From Pyropia yezoensis (taxonomy: Eukaryota; Rhodophyta; Bangiophyceae; Bangiales; Bangiaceae), in the NCBI GenBank assembly GCA_009829735.1, contig CM020618.1:36866894-36930893 (forward strand): a DNA stretch of 64,000 bases. The letters run 5' to 3'. The notes beneath the pieces are model-generated. The model saw only the letters and a program-made list of their open reading frames with translations, was not told the DNA's origin and made no database searches. The position numbers and the translations under genes were made by a program. Below are positions 1 to 11,160 of the stretch, piece after piece (the first letter of the stretch is position 1; the number at the start of each line of letters is the position of its first letter).

Positions 1-402
1 CACCGTAGGTGGTGTCCTCCATACGCTCATCTAGAGAGTCCGTCTCCACTCCCGGGGTCGCCATGGCTCTCCCCAAGTTGGGGAGAGACGCTCTGGCTAT
101 CGCGGCACGAGACCCGCCTCGAGTTGAAGGGGACTCGGATCGTGGGTATACGGGTGGCCTCCCCAGCGTTGGGCGGCCCAGTGAAAGGTGAAGGGGAGGT
201 GGTGGTGATGGTGAAGTGTGAACTGAGGAGAGCAAGCTGCCGAGTGGGCGAGCTTGAGGAGAGGGGCAGTCAACGTGACCGCCTCCACATCCGCGTTACG
301 TACTCGATGGGGGACAGCAAGTCGCGCCCCCAACGCCGAGACGTGCGTTTACGCACCCCCTCACAGGGCCGACCGGGTCGGTCGGAACTGAGGAGAGGGG
401 AG

Positions 403-871
403 TGTGGCAGTATTGACCCCCAGGTAGGGGGGCAACACGTGCCATGCAAGGGGCGGCAGGCCACTAGCCTGATCCGCTCCTCCCCCTGCATTTGGGTCCA
501 TATTCCCTAAGTTTGGGATAGTTAGCTTAGTAGTAAATCCAACTTGGATTTGAGGGTTTTCTGCATTTATCGTCTTGAATTTTCGTGTGGCCCGGTGGGC
601 GGGTGCTGGGGTGGGAGATTCTGAGTGGCGAGATTCTGAGTGGACCCTGGGGGGATAAGGGGAGGGACAGCGGGGCTTGGCCCTGCGTCCCCGTCCCGAC
701 CAAGAAACTGTTGGACCACACACCATCCTCTTGTTTGTCCGTGGGGGGTTTGCCCCACAACAGGGACAGAGTGTGTGCGACTTGCACTTCTTCCGGTTCC
801 CCCGACACGGGAGGCAGCCCTTGCACACCGCCCCAACTTGGGTGCCGTGTGTGCATGTGGTTTTTGCCACA
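403..871 (+). mobile_element. LTR of a retrotransposon (probable 3' LTR)
   Basis: The 469-bp segment begins TGTGGCA and ends TGCCACA, a 7-bp perfect terminal inverted repeat of the TG...CA kind typical of LTRs. A purine-rich tract lies immediately upstream (about 386-402), as a polypurine tract would for a plus-strand element whose body lies to the left, outside the window. On the right it abuts a Tc1/mariner transposase remnant, so the element inserted into that older copy. A Ty1/copia assignment is possible from the LTR start but unproven. The second LTR and the coding part are not in the window. Confidence 0.5.
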
Positions 872-1183
872 TTCACCTCAACGGCGGAAATCGCCGAAAA
901 GGTCAACCAGGGACGAACCAGCACCGCAGTCGGGCCCCCCCTCCCCAAGACGAAGGACGAGCTGTTCACTGCCCTGCAGGAAGAGCGGGCGTCGATACCG
1001 AGCGCCGATCTCAAGCAACTGACCGAGAGCATGTGCCGCCGTGTGCGGGGGGTGGTGGAAGCGAACGAGTCTGGCACCAAGTATTAGTGCGATTCTTGCA
1101 CTGGAGACGGACGGTCGCATCGAGTCAATATAAATCTCAGGATCTGACGGTTGGGGTGGGCAAGTAATTTTGGGTACCAACTG
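872..1183 (+). pseudogene. Tc1/mariner transposase C-terminus and 3' TIR (remnant)
   Basis: The frame ending at 1087 reads EIAEKVNQG...PKTKDELFTALQEE...ESMCRRVRGVVEANESGTKY-stop. This matches the C-terminal signature of Tc1/mariner transposases: a tkdELi..lqeew.sIp segment, then SMprR...vieAnGg.TkY. About 97 bp after the stop the sequence runs into an end of Tc1 type (GGGTACCAACTG at 1172-1183, then TA), which I take as the right TIR. Only about the last 70 residues survive. Everything upstream, including the DDE catalytic core, is replaced by the LTR at 403-871. The usual SMPRR is SMCRR here and the Gly-Gly near the end is altered, so this is an old dead copy. Confidence 0.8.
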
Positions 1184-1330
1184 TACATGCACGGGTGCGC
1201 CGTGCGACAGGCTCGACTTTGTTTTTTTTTCTTCTCGGAAGACTTCATGCTCCTCTTGCGACGCGGGCCGCTCGCCGGCACCACCGCTAAGCTCGCAGCC
1301 GCCACCGCTGCCTAAAAGCCCACGTTAGTT

Positions 1331-1430
1331 ATGACGCTCACGCCGACGTCCGCTTCCACTATGACGCCTACGCCCACGTCCGCTTCCACTATGACGCCCA
1401 CGCCCACGTCCACTTTCAAGTCCACGCCCA
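1331..1430. repeat. Minisatellite, 30-bp unit, about 3 copies
   Basis: Three consecutive 30-bp units start at 1331, 1361 and 1391. Each begins ATGACGC and contains CACGCC(G/C)ACGTCC, with a few substitutions, and a degenerate continuation follows. The units translate as a Thr/Pro-rich repeat (TPTSASTM), but the 68-aa frame shows no other sign of being a gene. Confidence 0.75.
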
Positions 1431-1563
1431 CGCCCACCCCTATCTCTACCCCTCCCCTATCTACCCTCACGGCCACCCTGACCCCAACCAGCTGCGGTGG
1501 ACACGGGGGGACGGCGCCGCTCGCACGCCGTGCGTAGGAGGGGCACGAACCGCCAGGGCCGGC

Positions 1564-2441
1564 CTAGTGTCTATTCTACTGGGAGGATCATATGATCCGA
1601 TTCGGATCATAAGATCCTCCTTTTCGCTGACTGATTCTCGCCAACTGGGTTCTCTCTCGGGTTTTCTGACGGCAGAATTGGACTCAGCACCGTCTCTTTA
1701 CCCTTGGGGCAAAATATGGCCCTTAAAACTACATGTAGTTCTCCCCGTACATGCACTGATGCGACGGTCTCCGAAGGCCCCCCCCTCTACCTGACCCCCT
1801 CTCAGGCAGGGATGGCGAACAGTTGGGGGGGAGATGGAGTGAGGGGGAGGATCGATTGGCAGGTTGTCCGTGTGCTTGGAACGTCGGTAAAGTGGCTGTG
1901 ACAGTGCTGCTCGAGCACAAGAGGACCACGTACTCGAGACGGTCTGGAGGTGTCACGTGAGTTGGAGTGTTCATTGAGGGTGGGGGAGCGACGGGCTTAT
2001 AGTATGGCCTGTGAGGCGTTCGATGAGTGCCGAGCGTGCCGGTCACGCAGAATCATTGGAGGAGCCATCATTGGCGCTTGCAAACGACGCTTCGGTCGCG
2101 ACTGCACTTCATTCTGTGCCGGGAGGGGTAGTCACGTGTTCATCTGCCGGGGCAAAGAGGCGTCAGGGGCGACGATTGGCGTGCCCTGGTGGCGTTTCCC
2201 GATGACGTTTCACAAAAATGGCAGTGGTAGGTGCGTTCTACTGTTGTCATAGTCACGATGAGCCGCGGTCACCAACCCCCACCTCTTCTCCGCTCCCGTG
2301 AAGCGCACCAGAGTGATTTCGTATCGCGCAAATAGGCCGATCTTGTATGAACGCACGCTGGAATCGGCGATTCCGTGAGAGGATCATATGATCCTTTCGG
2401 GAGAATCATATGATCCTCCGTCGAAGTAGAATAGACACTAG
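1564..2441. mobile_element. Non-autonomous TIR element (878 bp) with nested palindromes
   Basis: The left end CTAGTGTCTATTCTACT (1564-1580) and the right end (2425-2441) are perfect 17-bp inverted repeats. If CTAG is a target duplication, the element proper starts TGTCTATTC. Just inside each end lie palindromes built on GGATCATATGATCC (1582-1620 on the left; 2381-2420 on the right), so the TIRs continue imperfectly for about 55 bp. The interior (about 1625-2375) has no credible ORF. The ends with internal hairpins suggest a MITE or foldback-type element mobilised in trans. The family is unknown. Confidence 0.7.
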
Positions 2442-2504
2442 AGTCTATTCTACCGCAAGAGAGGATCAAATGGTCCTCGGCTGAGGATCATATGATCCTC
2501 AAGA
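2442..2504. repeat. Solo end of the same TIR family
   Basis: Directly after the 878-bp element is another outward copy of the terminus (AGTCTATTCTAC) followed by palindromes GAGGATCAAATGGTCCTC and GAGGATCATATGATCCTC. It looks like one end of a second family member, so two ends meet head-to-head at about 2441. No partner end was found to the right. Confidence 0.55.
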
Positions 2505-3674
2505 TAAGCCGGGGCTTCAACCCCGTGGGGCCCCATTCCTGCCGATCCTTCCACTTCCACCGATTCCGCGTCCACCATTGACCTCTCTCTCTCGTCCCCC
2601 CGCCTTTCCACGGCACGCCCCACCCGTACGACTCCTCCGATGCCCAGCCACGAACCCCCCAGCCCCCCATCACGACTCTCTAGCCTTTGCTACCCCGCCC
2701 CACCCCATCAAGCCCGCCCATACCCACTCGGCTTCACCCCCCCCCCCTGGCCTGTGGTCGTCAGCTCTCCCGCTGGCCGCCGGTCCTCGCTGGCGCTGTT
2801 GCGTGACGACCCTTTGAACAGAGCGATGGCTGCCGAATCCCTCCCCCCATCTCCCAACCGTCCATTCTCCAGAAGCCACGCTATGGCGGGAGTGCCGCAC
2901 AAGGAGACGCGAGAGGCGCTTGAAGCTCACGGTGCAACGGCGGCGGCGCACAGCCGATGGTGTCCCCAGCAGCAGTCCGGGTGCGCCGATAGGCTTCAAT
3001 ATGCGACGCTGAAAAGGGGGAGGACTGGGAGAGGAGTGTGACATGCGGGTCGGGGAAGGGACAGGGGGAATCGGCGCTGGAGGGGCGGCAACTGGAGGGA
3101 AATAATAGAGAGAGGAGAGATCAGGTAGGGACGGGGGGCAGAGATGGGGAAGCCACTAAACGTTCCATTGGGGAGGCGCCGCTCCCTCATGCGGCTGCGG
3201 CGCCCCCATCTCTTCACTATCTTCCGGGTGCTGGCGGCACAAGGCTCCGATCGCATGCTGGTGCTCGCGAATGGCACCATCCCCACCCCGTCAGCGCCAT
3301 GAGTGGGGTAGGGTGCGGCGGCTACTGCCTGATGGCGTTCCCCCTGATGCTTCCTGAGGGCGGGGATGGGCAGCTGGGGCTGGCACAGACATGAACGGCC
3401 GCCCGGGGCGGCGGCACCAGCACCAATCGATAGGCCCGCGGAGGTGGCAATGAGCGCGGTGGCGCTTCCCGGAGTGCTGTGCTTGGCACAGAGGGACAGA
3501 GACCACCAGTAGGACAGCTTCCCTCATGGAGGCATGCCGGGGGGGTTGTGACAGCATGGTCTGCATGGTGAATACCCTTCTTCCTACCCGCGAACCCCGA
3601 GCCGCGGTGCATGCGGCGGGTCCTGAGAGTCGAGAAGATAATACACAAAAATTAAACAATACAAAGGCGCAAAA
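2505..3674. other. Intergenic, no gene seen
   Basis: This is GC-rich sequence with only short frames of no recognisable content. No repeat structure was noticed. Confidence 0.5.
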
Positions 3675-4358
3675 GAGGCATGTGCATCGAATCGCAGATC
3701 TGAGCTTTGAATCGCGTATATGCGTCCAAAAGAAGAAGTGTGGTGTCGTGGAGTACTCTGCTTCAATGTTCGGATCGTTCAAGTGACATTGTCCGAGTTT
3801 CCGAGAAGCAAAACGTGTAGACATGTGCTCCTCGTGCACTTAGGAGCCGTTTTTTGTGCTTACACACGCTCGCTAGCTTACAAAGGAACTCTATGCCCCC
3901 TTCCATCCGCCAGGAAGTGGAATCGTGTCGACCAGTAGCGCTGTGCATTAAAGAGCTCCGGGAAGGAACATACAGTAGAACGCGCTACCTGCTGGGACAC
4001 TGCTAAACTGTGTCTCACCTGCGTACTGCACAAGCAGGACGGGTAGAGGAAGCCACTTTGGTGCGTCATGTTGCTCGGTGCCTGGTGGTGTTGGCATCAT
4101 GGAGTGAGTGACGAGCGGGTGGGCATGCTCTGGTACTGTACGGATGACGGCAGCAGGTGGCCGATTTTCAATCTCTTTCCACAAAAAAACACTTGGGCAT
4201 GGAGCCGAAGCTGCGGGGAGCACAACGGTGTGCCGCTCGTAGCATGGGGCGCACTGTGTGCCGGACAGTGGCGTCACAGGACAAGACGGGGGGGTGGTAC
4301 AGGCGGTAATCTCGCATGCGATTCGAAGCTCAGATCTGCGATTCGATGCACGTGCCTC
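3675..4358. repeat. 684-bp segment bounded by 41-bp inverted repeats
   Basis: The sequence at 3675-3715 (core CGAATCGCAGATCTGAGCTT) recurs in reverse complement at 4318-4358 with three mismatches. The 600-bp interior has no credible ORF. The pair may be the TIRs of a non-autonomous DNA element or two copies of a dispersed repeat in opposite orientation. No target-site duplication is clear. The right copy ends about 50 bp from the C-terminal end of the piggyBac-like remnant. Confidence 0.5.
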
Positions 4359-4399
4359 AAACCGGAACGAACCAACTACACATCCATTCATGCACTTCT

Positions 4400-5640
4400 C
4401 TCAAGTGAATATCAAACCAATGGCGCCTGGTCTTGGGACCGCCGAAGAACATCTCGCCGACGTTGGTCTCCCGACACCGAGAGCACACCGTGGTTGTCCG
4501 GTACGCCTTTCACTCTCGGCACGACCGTTGGGCGCACTGATCGGCATCCTAGGCCGCGGCCCCCTTGCGACACTTCAGCGTGGGGGTGTCGCACAGGCCA
4601 AGACCATACCACAACGGAGCAGACCCGCCATCCACGGCCACGACCGCCGGTGCCGCCGGGCTCCGAATGCCGATGCTCTCGTGGGTGTTGCCGATCAGCT
4701 GCTCGGCAAGGTCCTCGTAGACCTTGGCCTGCGCCAGTGTCGCAGCGCCCCCCTGCGCACCGACTTAAAGCATCCAAGCGTCCACGATGCAGATGACCAG
4801 CAGCAAGAGGGTCACCCGCATGGACCAGTCGTGTGTCATGCACTTGTGCTCGATCTGGAGGTTGTTCTGCCGGCATTGGTTGTGCCGGTCGATGAAGGCG
4901 CAGCCCATGTAGTACACCTCTGACGATGTCACTCGCTCCTCGTTGTCGAGCTTCGACGTCCATGACAGGGTTCCGACAGTGCGTTGACGGCGGCTTTCGT
5001 GAGGTCGGCCGACGTCCGCAAAATGTCAGGGATACAGCGTGGTGTCGCCCAGGGTAGTGGGGAACTAATGTGTCTTGGGGGGAGTTATCGGGGCCGGACA
5101 TGTAAGGAGAGGTCCCAGTCCATATCCTCTGGGTTCCGGGTGGGGATTTAAGGGGCGAGTCCTTACATAGAGGTTGTGATAACGAAGTACCGGCAGTTTC
5201 TGTCCATCCGCAAGACCGCCATCTTGCCCACGATTCCGTCCACGTTAGCGTGCTTGTACGACACGTGCTCGCCACGAGCTTGCAGCGGGATGTCAGACAG
5301 GGTTCCCATGGGGTAGACATGGGTGGCGGTCTTGACCACCCCGCTAAAGCGCAGCCCAATTGTCAGTAGCAGCAGCCCAGTTCTTACACTGCCACAGTAG
5401 GAGTTTGCGCAAATGACCCGCTTAGTGCCCGCCCAAGGAGCGACCAGCTTCTTCACCACTTCCGCCCCATGCGGCACGCCGTGTCCTCGTCCGTAGCGCC
5501 CGCCTGGAGGTGCTCCGCCGTCACCGCGACGCTCAGGTTCAGCGTAATTCCGCAGCGGGCGCAGGCAGCGTTTTTGGATTTTGCATTCATTCTCGGGCTT
5601 TGAAACGCTCCATCTGGCCACTCCTCTGAGGATGATACGT
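4400..5640 (-). pseudogene. piggyBac-like transposase remnant (C-terminal half)
   Basis: The minus strand carries, in order but spread over several frames: LNLSVAVTAEH...DEDTA, then VVKKLVAPWAGTKRVICANSYCGSVRTGLLLLTIGLRFSGVVKT in one open frame (5163-5621), then PMGTLSDIPLQARGEHVSY and MDRNCRYFV. A segment with YYMGCAFIDRHNQCRQ and HDWSMRV...VDAWMLY lies at about 4910-4750, and a Cys-rich tail (CSRCRE) at about 4470. This order is that of the DDE_Tnp_1_7/piggyBac family found in algae and oomycetes: the second catalytic region (ADSYFASV), the third (IDRHNQ), then a C-terminal zinc finger. The catalytic Asp of the ADSYF-type motif is Asn here (ANSYC). Several frameshifts and stops separate the pieces and the N-terminal half is absent, so it is dead. 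Confidence 0.75.
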
Positions 5641-5659
5641 GGTCGTGTACAAGTTCTTG

Positions 5660-8600
5660 ATGGCCATCAGGTCGCAAATGGCTCCGCCGCCGGGAACAGG
5701 CGCAGCCTGCATGTCTTCTTCCTCTGGGTCAGCCAGTTACGGGCGCCAGAGGTGCACGCCTCCAGGTGGTTGTGGACGTCGCTGGCCATCGTCTCCCAGC
5801 AGTAGTAACTCCGCGGAGAAGCGTACATCTGGTTAATACTTGGATGCCCGGCCTGGGGAGATGAGTGTTCTAGGCGTAAGATGTCAGCGCGTAGTTCCTG
5901 GGGAGCGTACACCTGAATAGACCCGTCGAGAGGAGATACCCGTAACGACGGTCCTTGAGCTGCGCCTCCAGCATCCGGTGAACTGTCACAGGTCGGTTGG
6001 CTCCCGGGTCCTCATCGAGGGGCGCATGCCCGCCACGTCCGACATTTGGCAGGATGAAACAAGGTATCTCCTACGGGACAGGCGACGTGTCTGCCGCCGG
6101 CTCTCCAACCGGGACATACTGTCGGCACAGCGATGCTCCCTCCCTGCTCTGGTGCAGATCTTGTACTTGAACTCAGAAAGGCGTAGTCGCCATGTGGCTA
6201 TCCGAGCTTGACTGCTGTCCATGCATAGGAGCCAACGGAGGCTGGCATGGTCCGTCCTGATAGGGACCTTTAGTATTCCAGGTAGGGACGAAGGAGGAAA
6301 CAGACCCAGACAACGGCCAAGCACTTTCGTTCCGTGGTGGAGTCATTCTTCTCCGCCGGGGAAAGGATACCACTGTAGTACCCTATCGGGAGGAAGCGCC
6401 AGTCTGGCTGCTGCTGGAGTAGTGAGCACCCCACCGGGACACTACAAGCGTCAGTCTCCAGGACAAACTGCCCTTCTCTCTTGGGCAGTGCCAATACCGG
6501 GGTAGTAGTCAGCCGCTTCTTGAGTATCTCGAAGGACGCCGTCTGCTTCTCATAAAACGCCGGGAGTTGAGCCGGGAGCTTTACGCTAGTAAGCTTAGTC
6601 AACGGCCGGGCAACCAGGGCATAGTCCTTGTGAAACCGGCCGTAGACGTTACACATTTCCAGGAAGCTCTTAAGTTCCGTCTGGGTATTTGGCTGCCGGG
6701 CTTGGCGAAGGGCCTTCATGTTGTTCTTGTTGACCCTCAGCTCCCCCGGGCTCGATACATGTCCCAGGTACTCCACCTCCGTCTCAAAGAGGCGGCACTT
6801 ATTGGCCTTGAGGGTGACTCCTGCCTGGAAGAAGAGGGCCAGGACCTCCCGGAGGCGCTCCATGTGTTCCTCCGGTGTCTCAGAGAAGACGATATTTTCG
6901 TCCAGGTATACCAGGCAGGTTCTCCATCGCAGGCCCGAGAATATAATGTCAATGGCTCGTTGGGAGGTAGCCGGGGCGTTGGTTAGGCCGAAGGGAAGCC
7001 GTTAACACCGGAAGAACCGTATGTGGCATGTTAAGATGGTCTTGTACTTGTCCTCCCCCGCCGACTGAATCCGCCAGTACCCGGCGTTGCATTCCGGGGT
7101 CGAGAAGATAGTGGCGTCGCCCAGGATGTTAATTCAATCATCCATCCGGGCTATTGGGTAGACGTTCTTGACCGCCATCTCGTTCAGGCGTCGGTAGTCC
7201 CCACAAAACCGGAAATGGCCACCTGGCTTGGGGACCACAACAACTGGGGAAGCCCACTCGACGTCCGATGGCTCGATAACATCCATCTTGAACATCTTGT
7301 TCACCTGCTTCTCAATTTCTTCCCGGCGGTGGGGTCCAGCCCGGACAGGTTGTAGGTGCACGGGCTTAACCTCCGGCTTGAGTTGGATCCCGTGCAGGGT
7401 AGCACCATCTCACCCAGCTGTCCTTGCCATGATTGTTGATACACCGGGACGAGCTTCTCCAAGGCCTCCTTCAGATGTGGAGGAACATTCTCCTGGTTGA
7501 TATTGGGGGCCTTCGGTAGGTCCGACTCCGGGGGAAGGGTGTCAGCCGCCTTCGGTCTAGGAGTCCGCTCCGGCCTGGACGGCCCCTCTGAATTGAGCTG
7601 AGGTTGGAGCTCCTCTGGAGTTGCAAGAGGTCCTCCTTGCTCATCTTGTAGACCGAAACTCGGTATGGCTCCGCCGTACCAACCAGGGCGCCCTTAGCCA
7701 GCGTGATAGGCTTGCGGTTCACATTAACCACCATGACAGTGAAGGGGGTGTGCCTCTCCACCTTCCGGCGTATATATGAGCCATGTGGAGCCGATGCTTG
7801 GCCAGCAACTTCTTGCGGCCAGTTACCAGACACTTATCAGTAGTCCGGGTAGTCACTTGCACCGTCATCTCCGACCGGGGAGGTAAAAATACGGGCTTGA
7901 ACAGTGTCAGGGTAGAGGGGGTAACACGGTCCTACTTGCTCTTGAGTACCCGAGCATTGACCGCCAGGATTTCCAGGACCTTGGACTCTTGCCCATTGTA
8001 GAACTGCACCTTCCTCTCACCGGGCAGGATACTCTTGACATGCTGTCTCTGGAAGTCTTAACCAAGAATCAGGGGCATGGAAAGGGTCTTGAAAACTAGG
8101 AACGAGTACAGTATGGGTGTATTGTTAACAAGGGTGGTCACAGCACGTCCAAGTGGCTTCAAAAGTCTGTCCGCAGGCATCGACGATTAGAGTCCTGGTC
8201 GGAGCCCTCTAGGCTCGCTCACGCTAACGAAGGGGAAGTCAGTTCTCCGTGATGACACTTGGTCTCGCTCCGGTATCAACCACCGGGATAAGACGTTTGG
8301 GAAGGTCATCATCTACACGCATACGGGCATCAATCTCGAGGTTCTCGTTTCGCAACACAAGCAGGGTCTCCTTGAACTGGCAGGGTGTCCAGGCAGGTAC
8401 TGGTTTGGCAGGTGACCGCTTTGCTGTCTCCCGAATCGCAAGGGGAGGACGGGAAGAAATACCCTGCCATTCGATGTCCGGGAAGACGCCTGGAAAAAGC
8501 GTCTGCCCTATTCGTTTCCCGAGCGAGATGGTTCATCAGGGGACTCCACTTCCAGTTCGAAGTCCTCAGGGGCTTCCTTGGTAAGCGCCTCGGTGGTGCT
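5660..8600 (-). pseudogene. pol region of the Ty3/gypsy fossil (PR, RT, RNase H, start of IN)
   Basis: An aspartic-protease active site of the form VVDTGARPSVIT lies at about 8250-8285. The reverse-transcriptase N-terminal part (VIEPSDVEWASPVVVVPKPG, then FRFCGDYRRLN) is at 7134-7361. The RT thumb and the RNase H of the plant/fungal gypsy type (LETDACSVPVG...YYSGILSPAE; RTDHASLRWLL) run from about 6860 to 6000. The H2C2 zinc-binding module that opens integrase is at 5667-5912. The region is interrupted many times and cannot encode a working polyprotein. Confidence 0.85.
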
Positions 8601-9005
8601 CTGTAGAGTAGCCACTAGAACAGCATGTACCTGGGCCTGGTTGTTTTTGGAAGGAGCTCGTCCGTCGGCCCAGTTGACCCCCTTGGCAAACACCAAACCC
8701 CGGCGCTCTTACGTCTCCTGGAGGGCCTTGGGGATGGTTGGGCATTGGTAGGAAGGGTAATCCTCCTTCTATCGTGTCCAGCTCGACCGGATTCGTTGGT
8801 CTTTGACCTGCTTGGGAGTTACCAGGGAGAGCTGCGCCTGAGCCGCAAAAACGCCCCATCGATCCTCGGGCATTACCGGGGAAGCCTCACCGACGGCCAG
8901 GACTGGCACCGGGTTGTCACCGTCCTTGTACTTGTCACGTCCTGAACGAATTAGGGATTGAGGCTTGGGCGTGAGTGTCGTCAGGGCCTGGAGCACCTTG
9001 GCCTG

Positions 9006-10274
9006 TCAGTGCTTGCCTGGAGTATAAGCCATGAGCTGCTGAAAGGTATGCCCCTGATGCTCCTTGTTAAAATTCTCCGCGACCACTTGGAGGTACTCAG
9101 GGAGTCCCTCAGAAAATATCATCATGAATCGGTCCTCCGGGTAGACGTTGCCAAAAGCCTCGCTCATCTCCCAGACACGACGGGCAAAGGCTTCCGGGGT
9201 CTCTTGCTTCTCCATAGTTGCCCGGTTCAGCTTATTTACCATCTTGCGGAGGGAGCCTGCATCGGCGAAGTTGGACAGTAACCAGTTCACCGTCTCCGAG
9301 CAGCTGCAGACGGTGCGCCCCATAATGTGTCCAGCCGAGCCTGGGAGCACCTGGGCGAACCGCGGGTTGGCCTCCCCGGTCATCAAGTTCGCCAGGATAT
9401 ACAAGGTCTTGCCTTCTGATACGTCGTTGACGTTGCAAGCCTTGACAAACCGCCGGAGGAAGGCAGAGATGAGGGTGGGCTTCTTTCCAGAAAACTAAGG
9501 ATGTCCCCCAAAGCTGGGCTGCATGTGAGGGTTTAAGGAAGCCATCTTCTTCGCCGTCTGCCGGGTATACGCCTGTTCTTTATTCTCCAGGCGGTAGTTG
9601 CCCCCGTAAGTCACCTCGTTCAAGGTGGCATCCCCCACCTGGTGGGGAGAGAAGTTCAAGTCCACCAGCTTCCGCCGGGTAGGTCCAGGAATGAACTGCC
9701 CGGTAGAGTCCTCGTGGGAGCTGGACGAACTTGTCTCACTAGTGCAGGAGTGCCGGCGGCGACGACGCCGCTTCCGTCGGCTGCTCCGGGTATTTTGCTG
9801 GGAACTCCCTTCTCCATAGGCTTCAAAAGGAGGGAGGACTTGGCCGCTGCACGGGGTGGAAGTCCCATAGGGACCCGCTGAGCTGCCTCCCATTGTAACC
9901 TGGGCACTGGCGCCATCCGGAGGAAGGAGAGTGTAGACCCAGCTGCCATAAGTGGGCCCCGGGGTGAACATACCAGGGGCTATCCCTGGCAGCGTCGGCA
10001 TCGGGGTCCGAGGGGCGGGGCGTTCACTCTGGGAAGATGTAAAAGGCGTCGCTCCGGGAGTATCTGCTGCAGAAAGAGGAGTCGGGGGGATTTCTTGAGC
10101 AGGAGGTACTTGGCCCCCACCAGTCCCAGAGCCGCCCTTAGCCCCCGTCACCTGGGTTGCCTCTACCCCAGGAGTAGCACCTTCTTGACCTCTGTCCCCC
10201 GCGGTGATCAGGGATTCCTCAAGGGACGCAACGTTTGCACCCTCGGGCACCGTCGAACCCGGGGGAGTAGCCAT
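9006..10274 (-). pseudogene. gag region of the Ty3/gypsy fossil
   Basis: The region opens with MATPPGSTVPEG and a Pro/Gly/Ser-rich, low-complexity N-terminal part with an Arg-rich patch. A helical capsid-like segment follows, including MEKQETPEAFARRVWEMSEAF, which resembles the gag capsid of Ty3/gypsy elements (short-helix region with an E.p..fa.rv motif). No clear CCHC zinc knuckle was seen. It is part of a broken element. Confidence 0.65.
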
Positions 10275-10483
10275 GTTCGTCTCTTGACTTGCCACAGTCC
10301 AGCTGCCTGTGCGTCCAAAGATCGTCGCACCACAAGAGAGGGGTTGGAGAGCCAGGAATGGGATTTCCGTAAACGGGTGCAACTAATTCCCAAACCACCG
10401 AAGGAGACAGAACAGGAAGAACCCAACCGCTGCTCCCAAGTGTCTCTCCTCAGCCACTCCAATCCCCTGCTGCTCCACCCATT

Positions 10484-10958
10484 TGTGGTATAAACTCGAC
10501 TCATTTTAGACACGTGTCACTCCCTCGGGGACGGGAACAGGAAACACAGAATGAGGAACTACGAGAGTGGTAGAGATGTTGCCTCACGTGCCTGCTGGCA
10601 GGTCCGACAGATTCGCACGGTAGTGCACAAGGGGAAGACAAAAGCAAACGCGCAGTTATCTTTTTCCCTCAGGGCGAAGGTCTCGAGTGCCTCGCTCTCC
10701 CTGTTAAGGCGCACACAGGAGAGCCCCGGCGCTTCGGCCCGGTAGCCCCCCCCTAGCCCGGCGTGGCCCCGACCCGAGTCTAACCTCGCCAGGTTGGGGG
10801 CCACTTCGACTACTAATTCTATTCTCCCCCACAAATCTCGACCCAAATTCTCTCGAACTAAGAATCCATTCAATTCAGTCAATCCCTTATCGAGACGGCT
10901 CTTCTCGGCAGTGCGGGTGACGTGGTCCACCGCCTTCGAGGGTCAAGCGCGGGCCACA
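10484..10958 (-). repeat. 5' LTR of the Ty3/gypsy fossil
   Basis: The 475-bp segment starts TGTGG and ends CCACA. It lies about 210 bp upstream (in element orientation) of the gag start at about 10274. A TGG-containing, primer-binding-site-like stretch follows directly inside it. The boundaries rest on the short terminal inverted repeat and on position only, because no second copy is available for comparison. Confidence 0.5.
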
Positions 10959-11160
10959 GCCGCCGCCTGCGCTCCTGGCGGGTGTCCACTGGCACCTGGT
11001 GCCACCTGCCAGCAATCCTGGGTTGCCGCCGAGTCAGGGCCAGGGATCATCCCATGGTGTTACAGGTGGATGGGGGCTCTTCCACTTGGGTCTGAGTGGG
11101 GCGGGGGGGGGGGCGGCGGGAGGAACGGGCGTGGCGGGGGGGGGGAAGGGTGGGCAAGGA

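Larger units (their letters stand above)
5650..10958 (-). mobile_element. Ty3/gypsy LTR retrotransposon, broken
   Basis: A minus-strand element runs from a 5' LTR at the right (10484-10958) through gag, protease, reverse transcriptase, RNase H and the zinc-binding start of integrase. It then meets the piggyBac-like remnant near 5.65 kb. The order PR-RT-RH-IN places it in Ty3/gypsy. It is a fossil with many breaks (roughly ten or more by the number of frame changes), and neither the rest of integrase nor a 3' LTR was recognised. It is old enough for heavy decay, yet its domains are still easy to name. Confidence 0.85.

Noticed and set aside
1-64. Minus-strand MATPGVETDSLDERMEDTTYG reading off the left edge
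   Set aside because: It resembles a gag start, but the polypurine tract and LTR at 386-871 argue for a plus-strand element. Only 21 codons are visible.
361-1080. 239-codon minus-strand frame across the LTR and Tc1 remnant
   Set aside because: It spans two unrelated elements and shows no family; the plus strand explains the region.
4258-4923. 221-codon plus-strand frame
   Set aside because: It lies antisense to the C-terminal part of the piggyBac-like transposase, which is readable on the minus strand.
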